A DNA stretch of 64,000 bases from Dryas octopetala (Eukaryota > Streptophyta > Magnoliopsida > Rosales > Rosaceae). The translations under genes and the position numbers were made by a program. The notes beneath the pieces were generated by a model. It was not told the origin of the DNA. It saw only the letters and a program-made list of their open reading frames with translations, and did not search any database. The DNA lies in NCBI GenBank assembly GCA_963921425.1, contig OY992832.1, forward strand, positions 10,725,249-10,789,248, written 5' to 3'. Positions 55,058 to 64,000 of this stretch are shown here, piece after piece; positions within the stretch are counted from its first letter, which is position 1, and each line of letters starts with the position of its first letter.

Positions 55058-55475
55058 CTACTTAGTAAGCGAGGGAGAGGGGGAGAGGGGGAGGGAAGGA
55101 GCGAAGAGTAAGGTAAGAGGGAGGGGGGGAAGGGAGAGAGATGCGGGTATTACCTATGGCGAAGGTGAACTGCTACTGTTTCAGCCCCTCAAACACCTAC
55201 ATAAAGCACCCTCCATCAGAACAGGCAAAAGCCAAATACAAAATCGATTATAAACAATACACCTGACCCACAGAAAACCATGAGCAATTTTTAAGCTACT
55301 GCACAAGAACAAGTATTAAGTCTACATTATGTAGTGCAGGTGCGTTTTCAATACAATTAGATATAGAGGTATTCAAAGAAACTGTTAAAAATTGGTCAGA
55401 CATATTCCTGAGCATTGCTATGGGCTATTGAACCAGAATTAGACCAATGAGTACAAGCAGGAAAAACATAAAGCA
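55058..55475. repeat. Tandem duplicate of the SR45 terminal-exon segment (decayed copy)
   Basis: This segment abuts and matches 55476-55876. Shared landmarks are TATTACCTATGGC, GGTGAACTGCT, CCCCTCAAA and ATGAGTACAAGCAGGAAAA. It includes a relic of the last SR45 exon at 55154-55196 with an intact acceptor-like TAG, but its reading frame is altered: the phase that gives PLRG in the working exon meets a stop after LRG, and the serine run is gone. A GA/GGGA-rich purine stretch (55067-55140) replaces the GAGAGA run of the other copy. Confidence 0.8.
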
Positions 55476-55535
55476 TACTTGCTTAATACGAGTGAGTGAG
55501 AGTGAGAGAGAGAGAGGGAAAGAGACATGTATTAC

Positions 55536-58500
55536 CTATGGCTTACGAGGAGGTGAACTGCTGCTGCTGCTGTTGCCACTGCTTCTTCCCCTCAAAGGCC
55601 TACATAAAACACCCTCTCATCAGAACAAGCTACAGCCAAGGACCAAAGCTGTTAAAAACCAAACAGCCCACCAAGCCCATGAAACATAATCATTTTGAAG
55701 CCACAGCCTATGTATTAAGCCCAAATTATGTGGTTCAAATTGGGGTATTTAATATGATTTAGACATACACGTATGCAAAGGAACTACTCAGAAAAATTCA
55801 TGAGAATCCGTTTGGCTATTTAGAGTCAGCATTAGACCAACATGAGTACAAGCAGGAAAATCTCAAACCATGCCAAGCAGATCTTACAGCTCTAATACTA
55901 GCAAGAGATGCATAAATCAGAACCAAAGTACACTAGCAAGGAATGCATACTCAGGACGAGATTAAGAAAACATTACAGTTATTCGCATTAATATGCATAC
56001 TTTATAGGATGGTGAGAGCATAAAATAGATTTAAACGAACACGGAAAGAAACCGTTCCAGATCAAAACATCAAAGAAAGAAAAAAGAAAAATTCATAAAC
56101 AAAATTACCTTCTTGGACTACGAGATATCCTTCGGGTTACCTGTTTGATTGGAAAGAAATAAGGCATGTAAGGTATCGCACAATCCAATTTCTCTATAAA
56201 AACAAACTAACAAACTATCAAAAACAAACCTTGCGTGGACTAGGTGATCCAGAATATGATGATGACCTCCCACGTCTTGTAGCTGGTGCTCGACCTCTGT
56301 TGAAGACAAGCACAATCAATAAGAGGCACACATATTAGGTTACAGAGTAACAACAAACTTATGACAGGAAACTAATAAGGAGAACCTAGTATTTAAACGA
56401 AAATATAACTCATCTAAAACAAAAGGACATGAAAAAATTAGTATATAATAAATAATAATTAGAAACATACATAGTAAACAATACAACATTGAGATGCCTG
56501 GAGTTAAAAAGACCAGCTCCCAGAATATAATACTGGCATATCACTTGATTCAACAAGCAATATCTACTTTGGTCGATAATGAGATGGTGGCAAACGTCTA
56601 TTGCACTACATACATTTGAACCCATACAGACATGGGTAAGCAAACATAAAAGACAAACTGCCTATCCTTGAGCATAGATATGTCCATCCAAATATGAATA
56701 AGCATCATAAGATTCAAACTCAGTGAACATAACAAATACAATTTCCATCCAATTCCAATGTATCCAGATCATTAAAAATGGTAAAAAAGAAATCAGGAAA
56801 CAAAATAAAAAAGAAACATGATCTAATTCTAAGAACAAAAGGCTTGGCTTCAAGACTTAGATATTTAAATGTTACCTCCGTGGGGAGATTGATCTTGAAC
56901 GTGATCGAGCAGGCCTACGAATAGGAGAACGACTACGCCTACGATTGATTGGAGACCTTCTGGGAGGACTGCGAACCCGTCTAGGAGGTGAACTGAATGA
57001 AAAGTAAATATGTTTATAAGATTGGACCAAAAGTATAGACACAAAGTAGCTTTCAACAAACTCATATTTGTAAGGACACTTGATAGAGTGACATCTACAT
57101 TTTACTGCAATTCACGACTAGCTACAATCCAATAGATATGGGTCGAAACCTCCTTTAACTGTTTGAACAGTAAATATCACGATATTTGCACATTCCACCA
57201 GTAAATATAGACATTCACCTCAATTAGAATTAAAAGATGGACTGGGGGTCCAAATAGCATTGGCTTTAAGGAGTTGTCCTATAGGTTTTTTTTCCTCCAT
57301 TAATCAAGCATATCTGAAATTGGACAATCTGTGCTTCCCATTGCATTTCATAAATATATTCCACAACTTAAATATTTCTAGAACATGAAATTTCCATAAT
57401 TGAAACCTAATAACCAGACTTCATTTTTGCCATTGCACAATTTACATGGGCAGTATTTATCTAGGGCAGGCCCACAAGGAAAGGGACATATAATACGTCA
57501 GTGAGTTAAATATTCAAGATGATATTCAATAAACTGCCGGAATAAATAGTATTGTTATGAGGGCATCAACATGTACTCAATCAACAGCGTTTTCTACTTG
57601 GACTGCCAGCATGCAGCACCAGTAAAACATGACCAGAACCCATACTATATTTTTGTGAAAAGTCATTGTTTGTGAAAAGTAGTATCTTTATTTTTGAAGC
57701 ACCCAAAGAGTGAAGAATTCTAAGTAATTGCTCTAACACTAATAGTTACCGGCGCCTTGGAGGAAGAGGAGAGCGTCTACGAACAGGACTGCCACGAATC
57801 CTTCTTGGAGAGGCCCTAGCAGGGGATCGCCGCCTTGGTGGCGGAGATGAGGAACGACCTCTGGGTGGAGATGCAAGCCTCCTCCTTGGAGGTGTATCAG
57901 CGCGGCGGAAAGGAGACTCTACACGACGACGAGGAGGAGAGTCAGCACGACGACGCGGTGAAGAATCTGGTAGTCGTCTTGGAGATCCAGCTCTGCGTGC
58001 TACAGGTGATCTCCTTCGTGGTGAGGGAGGTGGTCTCCGACGAGGAGAAGCTGTTATCATTCAGTTAAAAAATATATCACTGACAGTAGACAAAATACAT
58101 AAATAATGCCATAAAAGGTATCAGATATAAGGATCATACGTTCCCTCGGTCGCTTTGGTGCATCCTTATCAGCATTGACACCATCAGTTTTCACAGCATC
58201 TCTCTTGGGAGCAGTGGCAGTAGCCTTAGAGGCTGGTGATACTTTCTGACGTGGAGGTAATGTAAACCTTGCTCGAACTACATTACCATCAATTTGAGCC
58301 TGCAACAAGGTAATTAAAAACATTATATTCAAAATATGTTATGGTCATATTATAATAGTGCCATTTTTACCACCACACTTCAAGAAAACTTACGCCATCC
58401 ATGTATAATAGTGCTTTTTCAGCATCTGCTCTCGTCTTGAACTCAACATATCCAAATCCTCTTGGAAGATTAACCTGCACACATAGCCAGTGTCACAAAC

Positions 58501-60230
58501 TTGTACCAAGACAAGTTACTTTAAAATCAAGAATAAAATCTCGCATGAACTTACAGTACGATCCATTGCTAGTTCTACATTGACAACTTCACCAAAGTTA
58601 CCTACAAAATAATACAAAACAACATAAGAAACACTGCCACAACCCTGTTTATTTATCAGCATTTAACAACTACAATATGAACTAATGATGTAAGCACTTT
58701 TCATACACAGGCTGCAGAGACAAAACACTTGTATGACAAATGTTGCCTGAATTTGGAGTCATAATTGCTACTTTTACAGTTTCTTGGAATAGATCCTTGG
58801 GCAATTTTACATAAAGATAAAAAATCTTTGAAAGACTCTAAAGTTTGTCTGATGGCTAATATGAGAATCTCATTGGGTAGAGACACTTAACATTTAAAAG
58901 TTTAACATCTGCCATAATTCTAAATTGAAACCCCTCCAGCTTGATTTTTAAGTTATTGCAATATGTGGCAAAAAGCAAGACTAATAAGTCAAAATTTATA
59001 AATCCAAATAACAGAGGAATCAACTCCTCCAGCATTATGTATAGTAAAAGTTAAAACCACCAACAAAATCCTCATGATGCAAAATGAAGTCAAATAATAA
59101 AAGATATAAAACAAAACCATACAGAATATTTCTCTTAAATGGCCTTCATGCACATTCCTCGTAAGCGCATCAATGTGAAGAACAAGGGACTCATTAACCG
59201 GAGAAGCTTTCCTGTAAGGTTACATGTTAGCAGATGCAAGATGTGCATTCACCTCTAACGACCACTAAAAAAACCAGAAGTTCAAAGAAAACTGAAATCA
59301 AGGCCAACACTATCTTTACCTTGGAGGTGGAGATGTCTTTTTAGATTGTGGTGGTGGAGAACGACCACGCTTAGCTACTTCAGGACTGGAAAACAAATTA
59401 ATTTACTTGGCATAAAAAACAAAACGCAACGCCACAATGACATTCAAATGGGACAGAAGTACTGAAAAAAGGAAAGGCATATGGTTTAAAATTTAAATGA
59501 TATGAAAATTATATTTTTTGGTTTGCTCTGACCTCTTCAGCTAATCTTCAGCCAAAAAAACACTTATTCAATTAATCAACTCATAATTGCAGTTTGTGTT
59601 GTTCATCTCTCAATATTCTTAAACTTATTTGGAATTAATCTCCGCCAACTAACAAATTATTCATATTTTTTGAAGCAATGTTGAATGTTTAATATCGATC
59701 GGTACAGTTTCTCACTGACCAATACAAACAACGAAAAATATTTAATCAGAAAGCCTATTAACCAAAACCCTAACAGCAACAGTGTTTGATAAAATAAACA
59801 AAAGGGCATCATTTCAAAACATGCATAAGTGAATGCTATAAATCAGCAGAAAATATAAATGAAATAAAATTTAAACTTAAAAAAAGAAGCCTTGAATCCA
59901 AACTCATATACATTGTTTGATGTTCCTCTTTAACTTTTTTCCCGGAATTTATCCGCAACCAAATAGCACAACATCCAAAAACCGTAGTGTCAATAAGAGC
60001 GCGAAATAAGAATCGAACCTTTTTCTGGAGGGAGGGGGGCTCCGGCTACGAGAGCTGCCACTTCGGGACGAAGAGGAGGTGGGGGTGAAGGACCTGGAGC
60101 GAGATCGAGAGCGAGAACGCGAGGAGGAGCGCGAGTCGGAGTTGGTGTAGGAGCGCGAGGGCGAGCGGGAGGATGAGCCGGACCCGGAGCCTGAAGGTGG
60201 CGAGCGATGGGCTCGGATTGGCTTCGCCAT
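55536..60230 (-). CDS. SR45: Serine/arginine-rich splicing factor SR45 (RNPS1-like)
   Basis: Eleven exons on the minus strand (60230-60019, 59385-59320, 59211-59123, 58601-58555, 58474-58394, 58299-58140, 58050-57750, 56992-56876, 56296-56230, 56140-56109, 55599-55536) join in frame to 411 residues, close to the 414 of Arabidopsis SR45. The order is an N-terminal RS domain (MAKPIRAHRSPPSGSGSGSS), a central RRM (ESLVLHIDALTRNVHEGHLR, NFGEVVNVELAMDR, LPRGFGYVEFKTRADAEKAL), then a long second RS domain of SPRRR/SPPRR repeats ending SSPPRKP. SR45 is a nuclear-speckle protein related to human RNPS1; it joins the exon-junction ASAP complex and guides splice-site choice, flowering and sugar/ABA responses. 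The start is the first ATG (an upstream GTG frame adds three residues). Exon 4 of the RRM reads IFCNFGE where Arabidopsis has IFGNFGE. The RS region makes several opposite-strand frames that are shadows. Confidence 0.95.
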
Positions 60231-61599
60231 GGCTGACACAGAGAAAGAGAGAAAGACGAAACCCTAGATAAACCCCCGGGAGAGTAGAGACTGGGAAGTG
60301 GCTAAGAGAGAGAGAGAGAGTCTCTTTTTTATGTTATTTTTGTGACGGACTACCGCCAATAAGTTCTTTTTTTCTTTCTTTTTGATAGCCACTACCGCCA
60401 ATGAGTTTGGGGATTTTGACTCGGATCCACAAAAAAAAAAAGTTTTTACCTGTTGACGTCTTTATTTCTTTTTTATTTCTTTTTTATTTTGACTCGGATC
60501 CACTACCGAGTACCTGTACCGCCACTACCGCTAATGCTTTTAATCTACTAATTATTTTCCTCAGTTTAGCATCAATTTATTTATTTGACATGATTTATCT
60601 TTTCCTTTCTTAATTTTTTTTAATGCATTTCTGTTATTTCATCAAGGTTTTGTTTTTTATTTTTACAAAGAACATTTCATTGATATGATATATTAGTTTT
60701 TCTTTGTCAGAGAATGAGTTCAAATCTCTTACATGACAGTTGATTAATCATAATTTTTTTTTTTAAAAAAAGGGCGTCTAAATGTCTTACATACAATTGT
60801 CAAATTGAAGGGATTCTATCATTCTACACATGATAGATAAAAAATTATGGTGAGTTGTCATGGAAGTAAACCCAAAATTCAAGTCTTAGCTACAGGCTAC
60901 AGCCTACAAGGTTATTAGGCAACCATGTACCTCTTTGACTTAATGAGAGAAATTGGAGTAGTTATACTTATGCCTCTAGAAATGAAGAGGAAGTATTGGG
61001 TGCTGTGCTGTACTGACAACTTGGGAAAGGTTCAGATGATTGATTGTCCCTTGCAGTTGGCTCTGTACGGCAAAGTCCTGATAGTGATTAGTTTCCATCC
61101 TCTCCAGTCTTATTATGGAGTGCAGAATTCCTCACACGTACAGGGATGCAATTTTGTAGTCACACTCAGACAGTCTAGCCAACTTTGGCCTTAATCTTCA
61201 CCTGGGTTGCAATTTTGGACGGTAGCCCTTTTTCTCACCAAGAAAAAAATTGTCTCACTCTCATGTTAATTACGTTCTTTTAGAAAGTTCAAAACCCAAA
61301 TAGGAAAAAAAGTAAATGGAAGCCAGGACAAAAAAGGGTGTTCTTTTTTTTAATAAGAAAAGATAAATAATTCTCAAAACATGGTAGCTGGATTGCATTC
61401 ACGATTGCTCTGTATAACAAAATTACAATTGTAAACTTGGACCCAAGTGAACCAGACATCATTGTACTCACTTCTAAAAATATGTAGTTCGAGCATGTTG
61501 TTTGAACTGAAATTTATACTTACAACATCTCACTGCGGGTTAGAAAGTCCGGACATGGGTCGGTTCCCCAAGCTTTAAAGCCAGTAATCTTGATCATGT
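60231..61599. other. SR45 promoter side and NAL1 downstream region
   Basis: This holds the 5' UTR and promoter of SR45, with a short GA repeat near 60306-60322 and a partly repeated phrase TTGACTCGGATCCAC (60416 and 60488). The rest is AT-rich DNA, with the 3' flank of the NAL1-like gene at the right. An 89-codon plus-strand frame at 60925-61194 has no recognisable similarity and I do not call it. Confidence 0.5.
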
Positions 61600-63956
61600 T
61601 CATTTTGGATCTTCAGTACTAGTTGAAGCTTCCGAGCGTCTTCTCTTGGCTTCATTGTCACCCAACTGCAGTGAAACACAAAAATCTTCGTCACAGCCAT
61701 TCCTCAACGACGAGAGATTCTCAGAAACCGTTCTATCCATCTGATTCTTTTTATGTAGTGGGGACCCTCTGATGAAGCTTGGTATGAACTGATGTTCTAC
61801 ACTAGGAACCGCCTTGATCCCATCTTCCAGATGAAACTCAGTTTCCACTAATGATGGATTCCTAGGTGGGCTGCTGGGTTCAACTTGTAAAGGGATATGC
61901 TGAATTTGGAGACCCAATGACTCAAACTTTTCCTCAGGCTTTTCCCTTGGAAGCATCCCATCAGGAGGTGAAGAGTCACCAACGGTGGATCCAATTGCTG
62001 TTGCCGAGGCAGTCCTTTGTTCTTGTACTGCCACTACATGTAACATTTACAAAGAATAAATATGCAGACCAACAACAAATAAAAAGTCAAAGATACACAA
62101 ATACAATGCATTAATCCTGGGGGAACCAGCAAAGAAGACAATTTCCAAAGCACAAACCTTTAAGCCCGTCATCAGTTGTGATGAGGTCAAGTTCAAGGAG
62201 ATTGAGAAGACGCCCAAGATCAACTCCGCTTGTCCAATTCTCAGGAGGTTGACCAATTTTTAATTTAAGTCGGCCTCGGTTAGCAGTACCACCCCATATG
62301 ATCCCAATTGGCCGTGGCTTCTCACCATTCTCACCTTTTAGTACTATGAGGCTTCCGCTGTCTCCTTCAAGGTCAAATGTCTGTTGGTTCTCACCAACAA
62401 CAAGAAAATCTGTTAAGAAGCATATGCCTTTCTCATCATTGTACTCGAGGGCATAGGCCAATACAGTTCCAGCAGTTAAGCCCGAACTTCTTCCAACCTT
62501 CATCACCTGCTTCCCAATAAGGGTACTTATTGGAGACTGCAAGTCTATTATTCTAACATCACCAATCTCCCCTACACCTTTCATGGATGTAGTAACAGTA
62601 CACATGTCAAAATCATCAGCGAAGGGAATGAATGCCCCATCTGCTCTCACAAACGTCTCTGCAGCAATGTGAAAACACCATAAATATGTGTTTCTATTCC
62701 TTCCCTTTTTTTATGGGAGGGGAAGGGGAAAGGGGGGAAGGGGAAAGGGAGGAATCTTATTAATAGTGAAAAAAGGAGGGAAATGGGACAATTAAGTTAT
62801 ATTGGGACCTATACCTGTAATGTAAATGCTAAAAAACCATAAATTGAGTTTGCTCAATTTAGCGAAGTAGACATCAATTGACAGACTGGTCAATGAAACA
62901 AAGACAAGCTACTCAAATTTGAAGAACACTCTCAAGAAAAGAGTATTATCAAATCCATATTCAAAAGCAATGTAAGTTACATTACCAACTTTTGAATCCT
63001 CATTACCTGGGTTAATTCCAGCAAATATGCCATACCAGAGTTCGTCTGTGATAAATGAGGTAGCTCTCTCCACTGCACCAAGATACACCCCAGGTCCAAG
63101 TGAAGGGGGTAGGGGATGAAACATCTTTTGATTTGGGTAGTCTAAGTCAACCGCAACATGCCGATTAGTGAGAAAACCAACTTGGCGATTGCCTGTTTGG
63201 CTCCTTACTATAGCACCCAAGGTTCCATATGTCTCCTGGCTTGCCACCTGAATACAAGCAATAGAAACATTCAACAGTGTACTTACCAGCATTCAGATTA
63301 GAAAAATTCCCTGAATAAGGCAGGATAACAGTGATGCGGTAGACAGTAACAGAATAAGACATGGATTTACTAAGTACCTAACAATGGTGTACCAGATTTT
63401 AGTAGTGTGGCAATTCAATAGAGTGCCAACTATGTGTTTCCAACATATTAAAGTGAGTCTTGAGAGAAATCAGAAGGCTAAGTTGAAACTTACAAGCTAA
63501 TGGCTCTTGCCTTGCCCTATATGCCATTGACTTTGTTTTTTTTTTTTTTTTTTTCTCTTTTGGTCTGAGCCATTGACTTTGATAAAAGATTAAAGACTTA
63601 AAAATGACATGGTACATGAGATAGAAGAATATGAAACCTCAATCAAGGCTGGAAATAATTAACTAGTCTCCATATTGCGATTAATTATCATTATATATTA
63701 GGAATTCCACCAAAAATGATGCACATGTTTTGTACGAAATTAAATCTAGTGCATTCCCAATTTCCCATTTGATAAATTAGTTCATAGAAAGAAGGTAAGG
63801 TCGGAAGGTAACCTGAGAACCTGAGCCAATGCATGGATCACCTCCACGCAAGTCATCTACAATTTCTGTGTACAACTGTTCTTTGGGAGCTGGCTCAGGT
63901 GCCCCAAAATATGAGAATTCTACCACATCCACATCACACCATACACCTCCTGGCCC
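61600..63956 (-). CDS. NAL1: NARROW LEAF 1-like trypsin-fold protease, 3' part
   Basis: Four exons on the minus strand, 63956-63813, 63247-63007, 62658-62158 and 62033-61600, join in frame to the C-terminal 439 residues; the N-terminus lies beyond the right edge (plant NAL1 proteins are about 580-600 aa). Segments GPGGVWCDVDVVEFSYFG, GGDPCIGSGSQ, QETYGTLGAIVRSQTGNRQV and ELWYGIFAGINPG match the family. The trypsin-fold catalytic His is visible in FLTNRHVAVD and the Ser in LEGDSGSLIVL; the Asp I cannot place with certainty. The last exon is hydrophilic and ends in a basic cluster (EAKRRRSEASTSTEDPK), a likely nuclear signal. In rice NAL1 controls leaf width, vein number and auxin transport and degrades transcriptional co-repressors. 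No defect is visible in the part present. Confidence 0.92.
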
Positions 63957-64000
63957 CTGATTAAGTTAAAAAGAGTCATTTCAATTAAAATTTAAAACAC

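Noticed and set aside
57835-58068. Plus-strand frame opposite the SR45 RS repeats
   Set aside because: Shadow of the SPRRR-coding repeats, whose complement is open by composition.
60925-61194. 89-codon plus-strand frame between SR45 and NAL1
   Set aside because: No known domain and it sits in the convergent or flanking region without splice partners; insufficient evidence.

Overview
The window is nuclear DNA of a flowering plant. Genes are split by GT-AG introns, the intergenic DNA is AT-rich and full of small foldback transposons and (CT)n microsatellites, and every recognisable protein is a plant family (plastid Iojap, SR45, NAL1, PORR-domain protein, BOI-type RING ligase, S-domain receptor kinase). 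The sequences read like a woody eudicot; Rosaceae (Prunus-like) is my guess and is not proven by anything here. Genes are independent units with no operon logic.

Left end (1-5.4 kb): the last two exons of the HORMA protein REV7/MAD2B (+), a decayed ketol-acid reductoisomerase copy (-) with two internal deletions, and an intact single-exon PORR RNA-binding protein (+). From 5.4 to 20.4 kb and from 22 to 30.6 kb I find no convincing protein gene, only transposon relics and simple repeats. Between them is one three-exon BOI-like RING E3 ligase (-, 20480-21791).

Middle (29.4-38.2 kb): a tandem duplication of a G-type lectin S-receptor-like kinase. The first copy (30744-31946) is a broken remnant. 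The second (34839-38191) is a complete seven-exon gene of 818 aa with an apparently competent kinase. The two promoters acquired different foldback elements after the duplication. Then comes a 2-oxoglutarate-oxygenase-fold protein (+, 40969-43560) whose iron-binding residues look degenerate.

Right half (44.6-64 kb): plastid Iojap/RsfS (-, five exons), with a young 3.3-kb Copia element in its first intron (two 576-bp LTRs that look identical, 5-bp target duplication); two further DNA transposons; the splicing factor SR45 (-, 11 exons, 411 aa), whose last exon lies in a tandem duplication; and the 3' part of a NAL1-like trypsin-fold protease (-) that runs off the right edge.

Across the window, at least three foldback elements have exact 9-bp target duplications (Mutator-type) and a fourth has an exact 9-bp flanking repeat but a shortened left end; another has an imperfect 9-bp repeat; one has 8-bp duplications and hAT-type ends. 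I saw no phage-like, CRISPR or other prokaryotic defence system and no tRNA or rRNA gene. The most unusual items are the internally deleted Copia element with one long in-frame ORF, the likely pseudo-oxygenase, the deletion scars in the KARI and kinase pseudogenes, and the duplicated terminal exon of SR45.
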